Of a DNA stretch of 64,000 nucleotides, positions 8,856-16,752 are shown piece by piece; the first letter of the stretch is position 1, and each line of letters opens with the position of its first letter. The translations under genes were made by a program, and so were the position numbers. The stretch comes from Mannheimia sp041807705 (lineage in GTDB: Bacteria; Pseudomonadota; Gammaproteobacteria; Enterobacterales; Pasteurellaceae): assembly GCF_041807705.1 (NCBI RefSeq), contig NZ_JBGTYY010000010.1, forward strand, positions 1 to 64,000, written 5' to 3'. The notes under the pieces were generated by a model, which saw only the letters and a list, made by a program, of their open reading frames with translations, made no database searches and was not told the DNA's origin.

Positions 8856-8871
8856 GCTGAAATTTTGCAAC

Positions 8872-9780
8872 TTATCCCAACACAATCCCTAAACTAAACA
8901 ACAAGTTAGTGATTAATGCCAACCCTGCCATTTGCCCTAAAATCGGGTAAAGTTCTTTTGGATCTCGGTGCTGATAAACAAAACGAGCGTGTTTTGCGAG
9001 TAGTGGCACAGCAAGCAAGAAGATGAAACTATACCAATGCTCAAATTCCGAAATGGCAAAAATCAGATAAGAAATGACCGCTAGTACCAATAAGACAACG
9101 TGGTATTTTCGCCCGTTTTGGCTGCCAATTCGGACAATCAGCGTATTTTTGCCAGCTTGTCTGTCTTGGTTAATATCACGCAAGTTATTGATATTTAATA
9201 CCGCAACAGAAAGTAATCCGCAACCGAAAGCAGGTAGAAAAATCATTGGCGGTACGCTATGGGCTTGCAGATAAAACACGCCGATAACAGCCACAAAGCC
9301 AAAAAAAATCAGTACGAATAAGTCGCCCAGCCCTAAATAGCCATAGGCTTTTTTGCCAACAGTATAAGTGATGGCGGCAACAATCGACATCACGCCCAGC
9401 CCGATAAAAAAGAACAAGTCTTGAATGGTTTCAAACGCATAAACACTTAATGCCACGCCTGAAATAAAAGAAAGCAGACTTAAAATAATCACTGCTTTTT
9501 TAAGTTGTTCTCTGCTAATTGCCCCTTGCTGAATGGCTCGAAGTGGACCAATTCGCTCTTTGGTATCAGAGCCTTTAACGTGGTCGCCATAATCATTCGC
9601 AAAGTTGGATAGAACCTGTAGCAAAATAGTGGTAATAAAAGCCAGCAATATTGTAATAAAATCAAACTTTCCTGCCCAATGTGCAAGGGCTGAACCCACA
9701 ATAATCGACGCCAACGCCAGTGGTAGGGTTTTCGGGCGTGCGGTGGTAAACCAAATCGAAAAAAGAGAATTTTTGTTCAT
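8872..9780 (-). CDS. menA: 1,4-dihydroxy-2-naphthoate polyprenyltransferase
   Basis: 302 residues of an inner-membrane UbiA-superfamily prenyltransferase with about nine membrane helices. It attaches the polyprenyl chain to 1,4-dihydroxy-2-naphthoate, giving demethylmenaquinone, an electron carrier for anaerobic respiration. The first Asp-rich motif is NFANDYGDHVKGSDT (about residues 61-75) and the second is NLRDINQDRQAGKNTL (about residues 197-212). The N-terminal WFTTARPKTLPLA is typical of MenA rather than UbiA. It is transcribed alone, convergent with the lipoprotein gene and divergent from trmO. Menaquinone dependence fits the ArcA and NarP regulators elsewhere in the window. Confidence 0.93.
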   Translation of the reverse strand: MNKNSLFSIWFTTARPKTLPLALASIIVGSALAHWAGKFDFITILLAFITTILLQVLSNFANDYGDHVKGSDTKERIGPLRAIQQGAISREQLKKAVIILSLLSFISGVALSVYAFETIQDLFFFIGLGVMSIVAAITYTVGKKAYGYLGLGDLFVLIFFGFVAVIGVFYLQAHSVPPMIFLPAFGCGLLSVAVLNINNLRDINQDRQAGKNTLIVRIGSQNGRKYHVVLLVLAVISYLIFAISEFEHWYSFIFLLAVPLLAKHARFVYQHRDPKELYPILGQMAGLALITNLLFSLGIVLG

Positions 9781-9839
9781 CGTTTATATTTCATTTAAAA
9801 TAATCGTAAATTGTCATTATTTTAACAGAAAAAAGCCCG

Positions 9840-10577
9840 ATGAACTCTACCTCTATGCAATTATCCCCAGTTCAATTAAACCCTATTGGTTTTGTTGAAA
9901 GCCCTTATGATGAAAAATTTTCTGTACCTCGTCAGCCTAATTTAGTGGCGGAAGGCAAAGGTATTTTGCATTTAGTTCCACCCTATAATAGCCCTGATGC
10001 AGTACGAGGTTTGGAGCAATTTAGTCATATTTGGCTAATGTTTCAGTTTCATCATATTCCTGAACGAGATTGGCACGCCACCGTTCGTCCGCCTCGTTTG
10101 GGCGGAAATGAGAGAGTGGGGGTTTTTGCCAGCCGTGCTACTCATCGCCCTAATCTGCTAGGCTTATCAAAAGTAAAACTGGAAGAGGTTGTTGTTGAGA
10201 ATGGTGAAGTGTATTTGAAGTTAGGCAGCGTGGATTTAGTAAACGGCACCCCCATTTTTGATATTAAACCTTACATCGCCTATGCAGATAGCGAACCTGA
10301 TGCAGTTTCGGGCTTTGCACAAGACAAGCCAAAGCGGAAACTAACCGTTGTATTTAGCGAAGAAGCCCAACAAGCGGTCAAATTTTGCCAAAATTTTGCA
10401 AAATTTGGTATTAAGCAACCACTTACCTTTATTCGAGATGTGATTGCCCAAGACCCCCGCCCAGCTTATCAACAAGGGAAAGTATCCGATAGAATTTATG
10501 GAATGAACCTTGCTGGTTATAACATTCGCTGGAAAATAGAGAATAGTGAGCAAGTACTCGTACTTTCGATTGAGTAA
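9840..10577 (+). CDS. trmO: tRNA (N6-threonylcarbamoyladenosine(37)-N6)-methyltransferase TrmO
   Basis: 245 residues of the TsaA/TrmO (YaeB) family, a SAM-dependent enzyme that methylates t6A37 in threonine tRNAs. Recognisable are the opening NPIGFVESPYDEKFSVPRQP, the core FSHIWLMFQFH, and RLGGNERVGVFASRATHRPN, which forms the SAM-binding beta-barrel signature. The C-terminal domain ends in ISD/DRIYGMNLAGYNIRW-type sequence. ATG at 9840 is used here; an alternative ATG at 9855 would drop five residues. An uptake word and its AT-rich tail are embedded in the coding sequence near 10371-10410, encoding QAVKFCQNFAKFG. Confidence 0.92.
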   Translation: MNSTSMQLSPVQLNPIGFVESPYDEKFSVPRQPNLVAEGKGILHLVPPYNSPDAVRGLEQFSHIWLMFQFHHIPERDWHATVRPPRLGGNERVGVFASRATHRPNLLGLSKVKLEEVVVENGEVYLKLGSVDLVNGTPIFDIKPYIAYADSEPDAVSGFAQDKPKRKLTVVFSEEAQQAVKFCQNFAKFGIKQPLTFIRDVIAQDPRPAYQQGKVSDRIYGMNLAGYNIRWKIENSEQVLVLSIE

Positions 10578-10637
10578 TGAACTTTCTGAAACTGGCGAGA
10601 TCTAATAACTGAGTTTTAACCCCTTTAAGGACTGATT

Positions 10638-11393
10638 ATGAAATTGAAAAATTTTCTCACAATTCTACCGCTTGCAGTAGCGACCATAGCGGCTTCTGCA
10701 GAAACGGCTACGGCTGAAGTAGCATCTATTGGTACAGTGGTTTCAACAGAGAAAAACAATACGTCAAATTTTAGTTTTTCAACTAAAGTAACTCGCAGCG
10801 TTAAGCAAGATTTAATGCAAGCAACGGTTTACAGCCAAAAATCAGGGAAATCATTACCTGAACTTAAAAAAAGCGTTTCGCAAAATTTAAATAAAGTATT
10901 GGAAATTGCGAAAAAGCACCCTGCGATTGAGGTACAGGCTGAGGGCATTAGCAATAACGCCAATTACAATAGCAAAGGCAATATTGATGGCTGGCAAGCC
11001 TATGGTAGCGTGAGCCTAAAAAGTAAAGATTTCGAGGCAATGGCTGAGGTGTTAGAAAATTTAGGTAAAGATGTGGCTATTCAATCTATTTATTTCAGCG
11101 TATCGCCTGAGAAAGTAGCTTCGCTAGAAGAAGAGATGTTGCTTGAGGTGATCAAAAAATTCCAAGATAAAGCGGAGATTATCCAAAAAGCCTTAGGTGC
11201 AAAAAAATATCGTTTAAGTATGGTTAATTTACAAACACCGAGTGATGGTGGTTATGAATACAGATCTCGTATGGCAAGTGCGATGTATGCAACAGAGCAA
11301 GCTGCAATGGGGAAATCTGCCGATGTAATGCCATTAGAGGCTGGCAAAACGACAATTTCTGCCTCAGCTTCTGGTAGCGTTGATTTTGAATAG
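10638..11393 (+). CDS. Predicted periplasmic SIMPL/DUF541 domain protein
   Basis: 251 residues starting with a signal-peptide-like N-terminus (MKLKNFLTILPLAVATIAAS, then ETATAE). The body is consistent with the DUF541/SIMPL fold: two repeats with the pattern GNIDGWQAYGSVSLKSKDFEAMAEVL and a helix EEMLLEVIKKFQDKAEIIQKALGAKKYRL, followed by the final TISASASGSVDF strand. Relatives such as YggE are periplasmic proteins linked to oxidative-stress tolerance, with no known catalytic residue. The gene stands alone, downstream of trmO by 60 bases, with a TTAAGGA-type ribosome site. A second, membrane-anchored DUF541 protein lies at 40282-41037. Confidence 0.75.
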   Translation: MKLKNFLTILPLAVATIAASAETATAEVASIGTVVSTEKNNTSNFSFSTKVTRSVKQDLMQATVYSQKSGKSLPELKKSVSQNLNKVLEIAKKHPAIEVQAEGISNNANYNSKGNIDGWQAYGSVSLKSKDFEAMAEVLENLGKDVAIQSIYFSVSPEKVASLEEEMLLEVIKKFQDKAEIIQKALGAKKYRLSMVNLQTPSDGGYEYRSRMASAMYATEQAAMGKSADVMPLEAGKTTISASASGSVDFE

Positions 11394-11467
11394 AATTGTA
11401 TAGTTTTGTATAGACGTGTATTTTCGCTTTAATTTGATAACGAAACTTGTCTATACTACTACACAAG

Positions 11468-11510
11468 AAATATGAGTATGTATGGCTTACTGTGATACTC
11501 ATATTTTTTA
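11468..11510 (+). terminator. Terminator after the DUF541 gene
   Basis: AAATATGAGTAT (11468-11479) pairs with ATACTCATATTT (11495-11506) around a 15-base loop, followed by TTTATT. It ends about 75 bases before the aqpZ remnant. Confidence 0.65.
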
Positions 11511-11583
11511 TTGGCTATAATTTATAGCATTTTCGGAAAGTAAATATTTATGTGTTATTTGCCCTGATGGGTAAGGATTAAAA

Positions 11584-12032
11584 ATGAAAAATATTTTGCT
11601 GAATTTTTCGGCACATTCTGGTTAGTATTCGGTGGTTGTGGTAGTGCTGTGCTAGCTGCAGGTATTCCAACCTTTGATGCAACAGCTGGCTTTGCAATCA
11701 ATGGTTACGGTGAACACTCTCCGCACGGTTATAGCTTAATGGCAGCATTATTAATTGAAGTGGTATTAACTGCGTTCTTCTTAATCATCATTATGGGCTC
11801 AACCGATAAATGTGCACCGGCAGGTTTTGCCCCGATCGCAATCGGTTTAACCTTAATCCACTTAATCAGCATTCCAGTAACAAATACTTCTGTAAACCCT
11901 GCTCGTTCAACTGGTGTGGTATTATTCCAAGGTGGCTGGGCGATTGAACAATTATGGTTATTCTGGGTTGCTCCAATCGTAGGTGCAATCATCGGTGCAG
12001 TAGTTTATCGCTTTATTGCTGAAGAGAAATAA
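11584..12032 (+). pseudogene. aqpZ: Aquaporin Z remnant with frameshift and large internal deletion
   Basis: The start reads ATG then five A's and TATTTTGCTGAATTTTTC. With one extra A it would encode MKKYFAEFFGTFWLVFGGCG, the conserved AqpZ N-terminus; as written, the frame stops after 13 codons. In the shifted frame the sequence runs from SAVLAAG straight into TAGFAINGYGEHSPHGYSL, which in intact AqpZ lies about 70 residues later, so the first NPA channel motif and several helices are missing. The second half is well preserved (NTSVNPARSTGVVLF, then a final helix), but two residues of the helix before SIPVTNTSVNPARS also seem absent. AqpZ is a tetrameric water channel; this copy cannot form one. 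Confidence 0.88.
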
Positions 12033-12051
12033 TTTAGCTTAAATTGTTGTG

Positions 12052-12085
12052 CAGCTCTAATCATTTGGTTAGGGCTGTTTTTCAT
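12052..12085 (+). terminator. Terminator after the aqpZ remnant
   Basis: CAGCTCTAA (12052-12060) pairs with TTAGGGCTG (12069-12077), with one G-U pair and an 8-base loop, then TTTTTCATTTTT. Confidence 0.7.
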
Positions 12086-12103
12086 TTTTGTAAGGATTGT
12101 AAA

Positions 12104-12244
12104 ATGAAAACATTCATTAAATTGTGTGGGTTAATTTCTGCTACAGTTTTATTAAGTGGTTGCTTGGTTACTTCAGTTGTTGGCGGTGTTGTAGGAACGG
12201 CTGTTGATGTGGTTGATGCGGTAACCCCTGATATTATCGATTAA
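12104..12244 (+). CDS. Small predicted lipoprotein (46 aa)
   Basis: The frame from ATG 12104, preceded by TAAGGATTG, encodes 46 residues: a charged start MKTFIKLCGL, a hydrophobic stretch and the lipobox LLSGC with Cys20, then a short Val/Gly-rich tail VVGGVVGTAVDVVDAVTPD. The mature peptide would be only 27 residues. Very small lipoproteins of this layout, with a Gly-Val stretch after the Cys, are common and uncharacterised in Pasteurellaceae. An upstream in-frame start at 12044 would overlap the terminator hairpin and add a charged leader before the signal, so 12104 is preferred. The function is unknown. Confidence 0.65.
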   Translation: MKTFIKLCGLISATVLLSGCLVTSVVGGVVGTAVDVVDAVTPDIID

Positions 12245-12348
12245 TATTGATTGCAAGCGGTTAAAATTCGCCGATAGATTGCAAATATAAAATAAAGCGT
12301 TACAATGGCTTGCCATTTTTATTAACTAAGCGAATTAAAGGATTCAAA

Positions 12349-12897
12349 ATGAAAATTACTAAAGATTTAGTACCAAGCATTGCTTACCAAGTGCGTACTC
12401 AAGATGGTGTGTTAGTGGATGAAGCGCCAGTAAATCAACCATTAGAGTATTTACACGGTCATAACAACCTAGTTGAAGGTTTAGAAAAAGCACTGGAAGG
12501 CAAAGCGGTTGGCGATGTATTTGAAGTGCGTGTAAAACCGGAAGAAGGCTACGGCGAATATAACGACAATATGGTTCAACGTGTATCAAAAGATGTATTT
12601 ATGGGTGTAGATGAGCTAGAAGTGGGTATGCGTTTTATCGCAGACACAGACTTAGGCCCATTACCTGTTGTGATTACTGAAGTGGACGGTGATGAAGTGG
12701 TTGTTGATGGTAACCATATGTTAGCCGGCCAAGAGTTATTATTCTCTGTGGAAGTGGTTGGCGTGCGTGAAGCAACAGCAGAAGAAATCGCTCACGGACA
12801 CGTTCACGGTGGTCACGACGGTTGCTGTGGCGGTCATGATCACGATCATCACCATCATCATAACCACGGTGGTTGTGGCTGCGGTGGTCATCACTAA
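12349..12897 (+). CDS. slyD: FKBP-type peptidyl-prolyl isomerase with metal-binding tail
   Basis: 182 residues from ATG 12349, chosen because AAAGGA lies at the right distance and the protein then begins MKITKDLVPSIAYQVRT like SlyD. The FKBP domain (residues 1-69 and 130-150) is split by the chaperone insert-in-flap domain. GHNNLVEGLEKALEGKAVGD and VRVKPEEGYGEY are the FKBP signatures. The last 35 residues form a His/Cys/Gly-rich tail with a run of six His residues and two CCGG/CGCGG clusters, which in SlyD binds nickel and other metals. It acts as a cytoplasmic folding helper and a metal store for hydrogenase or other nickel enzymes. Confidence 0.94.
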   Translation: MKITKDLVPSIAYQVRTQDGVLVDEAPVNQPLEYLHGHNNLVEGLEKALEGKAVGDVFEVRVKPEEGYGEYNDNMVQRVSKDVFMGVDELEVGMRFIADTDLGPLPVVITEVDGDEVVVDGNHMLAGQELLFSVEVVGVREATAEEIAHGHVHGGHDGCCGGHDHDHHHHHNHGGCGCGGHH

Positions 12898-12904
12898 TTT
12901 TTAC

Positions 12905-12938
12905 ATCTCCCTCCGTTTTGGAGGGAGATCCTTTTTTA
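12905..12938 (+). terminator. Terminator after slyD
   Basis: ATCTCCCTCC (12905-12914) and GGAGGGAGAT (12920-12929) form a perfect 10-bp stem with a 5-base loop, followed by CCTTTTTT. Confidence 0.9.
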
Positions 12939-13033
12939 AATGTGCAGTTTTTACCTATAAAGCCACTGGTAAGCGGTTCATTTTTTCGGAAAATTTACCA
13001 ATGTCTTTATAACAATATTCAAAATCCTATCTT

Positions 13034-14560
13034 ATGAGTGAAAGCAAACAAAACGAATCTATCGATTATTTACGTTCGATTTTAAGCTCGAACATTTATG
13101 ATCTCGCCCAAGTTACCCCGCTGCAAAAAATGGAAAAATTGTCTGAACGTTTAGGCAATAATGTCTTTATTAAACGTGAAGATCGCCAGCCTGTGCATAG
13201 TTTTAAATTGCGTGGGGCTTTTGCGATGATTTCGAATTTATCCAAAGCACAAAAAGAAGCAGGTGTAATTGCTGCTTCTGCAGGTAATCACGCTCAAGGT
13301 GTGGCACTTTCAGCGAAACATTTAGGTTTAAGAGCTTTAATTGTAATGCCACAAAATACACCAGCAATTAAAGTCGATGCGGTGCGTGGTTACGGTGGCG
13401 AAGTGTTGCTCTATGGGGCAAATTTTGACGAGGCAAAAGCCAAAGCGATTGAGCTTTCAACCGAACTGGGAATGACCTTTATCCACCCATTTGATAGCCC
13501 AGATGTGATTGCAGGACAGGGCACGATTGGCTTGGAGCTGGTTCAGCAGAAAGCAGATTTAGACTACATTTTTGCCCCTGTTGGCGGTGGCGGCTTAATT
13601 GCAGGTATTGCAGTGCTTATTAAGCAGATTTTACCGAATATTAAAGTGATTGGTGTGGAGTCTAAAGATTCTGCTTGTTTGTATCACGCTCTGAAAAAAG
13701 GTGAGCCAACCGATTTAGAACGTGTGGGGTTATTTGCTGACGGTATAGCTGTTCGCCGTATTGGTGATGAAACATTCCGCCTTTGCCAACAATATGTTGA
13801 TGACGTAGTGCTAGTGGATAATGATGAAATCTGTGCCTCAATGAAGTTAATTTTTGAGAATGTGCGTGCGATTTCAGAGCCATCGGGGGCAACCTCATTG
13901 GCTGGCTTGAAAAAATATGTGAAAGAACATCAGCTACAAGAGAAAAATCTAGCTTGTATCCTTTCTGGGGCAAATGTCAATTTCCACACCTTGCGTTTTG
14001 TATCTGAACGCTGCGAAATTGGCGAAAAACGTGAAGCATTGTTGGCGGTAACAATTCCTGAACAGAAAGGCAGTTTCTTAACGTTCTGTGAGATTTTAGG
14101 TAATCGTGCAGTAACAGAATTTAATTATCGCCACTCAGATGATAAAAATGCGTGCGTATTTGTAGGTGTGAGAATTGCAGGCTCAGAAGAAAAACAGGAG
14201 ATTATCAAAGATCTACAACAAAATGGCTATGATGTGGCGGATCTGTCTGATGATGATATTGCGAAAACCCATATCCGTTATATGGTGGGCGGTAGAGCAA
14301 CTTCGATTACAAATGAACAACTTTACAGTTTTGAGTTCCCTGAGCAGAAAGGGGCATTGTTAAAATTCTTACAGACCCTGACAAATTGGGATATTTCGCT
14401 TTTCCACTACCGTGCTCACGGGGCGGATTATGGTGATATTCTTGCGGCATTTGCATTAAATCAGGGTGATGAAGTAGAATTGCACCAACATTTAGAACAG
14501 CTTGGCTACCGTTTCCAGAATGTAAGCAATAGCCCGGCATATCAATATTTTTTGAAATAA
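13034..14560 (+). CDS. ilvA: Threonine ammonia-lyase, biosynthetic
   Basis: 508 residues, the length of the biosynthetic, isoleucine-inhibited enzyme that converts threonine to 2-oxobutanoate, the first step of isoleucine synthesis. The pyridoxal-phosphate lysine is Lys58 in HSFKLRGA. The cofactor-phosphate loop is PVGGGGLIAG (about residue 182). Two ACT-like regulatory domains follow from residue 330, each beginning with a phrase like TIPEQKGSFLTFCEIL or EFPEQKGALLKFLQTL. The catabolic enzyme lacks these tandem domains. It is transcribed alone or with glmM, which starts 15 bases downstream. No leader-peptide attenuator is visible in the 96 bases between the slyD terminator and the start. Confidence 0.96.
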   Translation: MSESKQNESIDYLRSILSSNIYDLAQVTPLQKMEKLSERLGNNVFIKREDRQPVHSFKLRGAFAMISNLSKAQKEAGVIAASAGNHAQGVALSAKHLGLRALIVMPQNTPAIKVDAVRGYGGEVLLYGANFDEAKAKAIELSTELGMTFIHPFDSPDVIAGQGTIGLELVQQKADLDYIFAPVGGGGLIAGIAVLIKQILPNIKVIGVESKDSACLYHALKKGEPTDLERVGLFADGIAVRRIGDETFRLCQQYVDDVVLVDNDEICASMKLIFENVRAISEPSGATSLAGLKKYVKEHQLQEKNLACILSGANVNFHTLRFVSERCEIGEKREALLAVTIPEQKGSFLTFCEILGNRAVTEFNYRHSDDKNACVFVGVRIAGSEEKQEIIKDLQQNGYDVADLSDDDIAKTHIRYMVGGRATSITNEQLYSFEFPEQKGALLKFLQTLTNWDISLFHYRAHGADYGDILAAFALNQGDEVELHQHLEQLGYRFQNVSNSPAYQYFLK

Positions 14561-14575
14561 AGGTTAAGAATTAAA

Positions 14576-15910
14576 ATGGCTCGTAAATATTTCGGCACAG
14601 ATGGTGTGCGCGGTGAAGTAGGCAAATTTCCAATTACTCCTGAATTTGCCTTAAAGCTCGGCTGGGCAGCAGGTAAAGTGCTGGCAACACAAGGCACAAA
14701 AAAGGTATTGATTGGTAAAGATACTCGTATTTCTGGCTATATGTTGGAATCAGCACTTGAGGCAGGTTTAACTGCAGCAGGCTTATCTGCAGTGTTCGTA
14801 GGCCCTATGCCAACCCCTGCGATTGCGTATTTAACCCGTACTTTCCGAGCTGAAGCGGGTATTGTGATTTCAGCTTCTCACAATCCATATTATGATAACG
14901 GGATCAAATTCTTCTCATCAGTAGGTGAAAAATTACCTGATGAAATCGAAGAAGCGATTGAAGCAATGCTTGATCAGCCAATGGATTGTGTCGATTCAGC
15001 TAATTTAGGGCGTGCAAGCCGTATCAATGATGCTGCAGGGCGTTATATTGAGTTTTGTAAAGGAACTTTTCCGTCTGAATTAAGCCTTGAAGGTTATAAG
15101 ATCGTAGTGGATTGTGCTAACGGTGCAACCTACCATATCGCACCAAACGTAATGCGTGAGTTAGGGGCAGAAGTACTTGAGATTGGTACTAAACCAGACG
15201 GTTTAAACATCAACGAAAAATGCGGTGCAACGGATATTAAAGCATTACAAAAAGTCGTTATTGAAGCAGGTGCAGATGTTGGCCTAGCTTACGATGGCGA
15301 TGGCGACCGTTTAATTATGGTGGATCACTTAGGTAACAAAGTGGATGGCGACCAAATTCTGTTTATTTTAGCCCGTGAAGCCCTTCGTTCTGGCAAATTA
15401 CAAGGCGGTGTGGTTGGTACATTAATGAGTAATATGAGCTTGGAATTAGCATTAAAACAGTTAGCTATTCCATTCTCTCGTGCTAATGTGGGCGACCGCT
15501 ATGTGCTAGAACAGCTTAAAGAAAAAGGCTGGAAACTGGGTGGTGAAAACTCAGGGCATATTATCGTATTAGATAAAAACACCACAGGCGATGGCGTTAT
15601 TGCTTCTCTGCAAGTTCTAGCGGCTATGGTAAGCCATAAATTAAGTCTCAATGATTTAGCAAAAGCTGTACCATTATTCCCACAAGTGTTGTTAAATGTT
15701 CGCTTTGAGAAAGGGGCGGCAAATCCACTTGAAAACGAGGAAGTAAAAGCGGTAGCGGCTGAGGTGGAAAAACGCTTGGCTGGCAAAGGGCGTATTTTAT
15801 TGCGTAAATCGGGCACTGAGCCATTAATTCGCGTAATGGTAGAATGTGAAGATGCTCAACTGGCTCAAAGCTGTGCAGAAGAGATTGTTGAAGCAGTAAA
15901 ACGTAACTAA
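14576..15910 (+). CDS. glmM: Phosphoglucosamine mutase
   Basis: 444 residues, full length. GlmM interconverts glucosamine-6-phosphate and glucosamine-1-phosphate for UDP-GlcNAc, the precursor of peptidoglycan and lipid A. The phosphorylated serine is Ser101 in ISASHNP, the magnesium loop is DGDGDR (about residues 240-245) and the sugar-binding GGENSGH is near residue 322. The phosphate-binding RKSGTEPLIRVMVE lies near the C-terminus. The gene follows ilvA by only 15 bases and may be co-transcribed. An uptake-word hairpin closes the gene. Confidence 0.97.
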   Translation: MARKYFGTDGVRGEVGKFPITPEFALKLGWAAGKVLATQGTKKVLIGKDTRISGYMLESALEAGLTAAGLSAVFVGPMPTPAIAYLTRTFRAEAGIVISASHNPYYDNGIKFFSSVGEKLPDEIEEAIEAMLDQPMDCVDSANLGRASRINDAAGRYIEFCKGTFPSELSLEGYKIVVDCANGATYHIAPNVMRELGAEVLEIGTKPDGLNINEKCGATDIKALQKVVIEAGADVGLAYDGDGDRLIMVDHLGNKVDGDQILFILAREALRSGKLQGGVVGTLMSNMSLELALKQLAIPFSRANVGDRYVLEQLKEKGWKLGGENSGHIIVLDKNTTGDGVIASLQVLAAMVSHKLSLNDLAKAVPLFPQVLLNVRFEKGAANPLENEEVKAVAAEVEKRLAGKGRILLRKSGTEPLIRVMVECEDAQLAQSCAEEIVEAVKRN

Positions 15911-15913
15911 TCG

Positions 15914-15958
15914 CAAGCGGTTATATTTTGTAAAAAATTTGCAAAATATGACCGCTTG
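15914..15958. terminator. Extended uptake-word dyad after glmM
   Basis: An inverted pair of uptake words, including their AT-rich tails, gives a 21-bp stem with two mismatches or G-U pairs and an AAA loop: CAAGCGGTTATATTTTG pairs with CAAAATATGACCGCTTG. It begins 4 bases after the glmM stop. No T-run follows on the plus strand, so termination is plausible but not certain. Confidence 0.55.
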
Positions 15959-15982
15959 TTGCATATATGTGTAGAATAGATA

Positions 15983-16038
15983 TAGAGGCGAAATATGTCT
16001 CGCCCAACCAAAAAGGGCAAATAATGATTTACCCCTAC
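15983..16038. repeat. Paired palindromic repeat (GTAG/CTAC family) upstream of rpiA
   Basis: Two palindromes in head-to-head orientation: GAGGCGAAATATGTCTCGCC, then after a short spacer GGGCAAATAATGATTTACCC and CTAC. The outer end matches the family described in the findings. It lies between the co-directional genes glmM and rpiA. Confidence 0.6.
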
Positions 16039-16056
16039 AAGTAAGTGGAGACAAAA

Positions 16057-16716
16057 ATGGATCAGCAAGAAATGAAAAAAATTGCAGCACAAGCTGCATT
16101 AAAATTTGTAAAACCGAATACGATTGTTGGTGTAGGCAGTGGCTCAACGGTAAACTGCTTTATTGATGCACTTGCTTCAATAAAAGAAGAAATTAAAGGG
16201 GCAGTTGCCGCTTCAAAAGCTTCTGAAGAACGTCTGCGTGATATCGGCATTGAAGTGTTTAGTGCCAATGAAGTGAGCGAGCTTGATGTTTATATTGATG
16301 GTGCAGATGAAATTACGCCACAGGGTGCAATGATTAAAGGCGGTGGAGCGGCGTTAACGCGTGAAAAAATCGTAAGTTCGTTGGCGAAAAAATTTATCTG
16401 TATCGTAGATAGCTCAAAACAGGTGGATGTGTTAGGTTCAACCTTTCCATTACCTGTAGAAGTGATTCCGATGGCTCGCTCTTATGTTGCTCGTCAGTTA
16501 GTGGCTCTGGGTGGCTCACCAGAATATAGAGAAGGGGTTGTAACGGATAATGGCAATGTGATTTTAGATGTGCATAATTTTAAAATTATCGAACCATTGA
16601 AAATGGAACATACAATCAATAATATTGCAGGTGTGGTAACAAATGGTATTTTCGCCCAACGTTATGCAAATGTTACTATTGTTGGTACACCTGAAGGTGC
16701 AGTTATATTAGAATAA
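16057..16716 (+). CDS. rpiA: Ribose-5-phosphate isomerase A
   Basis: 219 residues from ATG 16057, preceded by AAGTGGAG; this start gives MDQQEMKKIAAQAALKFV, like characterised RpiA proteins. An upstream GTG at 16045 overlaps the ribosome site and is less likely. The enzyme interconverts ribose-5-phosphate and ribulose-5-phosphate. Visible signatures are VGVGSGSTV (phosphate loop), YIDGADE with the catalytic Asp, and KGGGAALTREK with the catalytic Glu. It is followed at 36 bases by serA, the same linkage as in E. coli and H. influenzae. It would process ribose brought in by the rbs operon at 51.8 kb. Confidence 0.97.
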   Translation: MDQQEMKKIAAQAALKFVKPNTIVGVGSGSTVNCFIDALASIKEEIKGAVAASKASEERLRDIGIEVFSANEVSELDVYIDGADEITPQGAMIKGGGAALTREKIVSSLAKKFICIVDSSKQVDVLGSTFPLPVEVIPMARSYVARQLVALGGSPEYREGVVTDNGNVILDVHNFKIIEPLKMEHTINNIAGVVTNGIFAQRYANVTIVGTPEGAVILE

Positions 16717-16752
16717 TTTATTATCGCAAACACATAATACTAGGAGCAAAAA

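Noticed and set aside
11649..12032. A 127-residue protein starting at GTG 11649 as a real short aquaporin
   Set aside because: It is the intact second half of aqpZ behind a deletion; it lacks the first NPA motif and a proper start.
12758..13012. Val/Ile/Thr-rich 84-aa frame over the end of slyD
   Set aside because: It is the out-of-frame reading of the His/Cys tail codons and continues past the slyD terminator.
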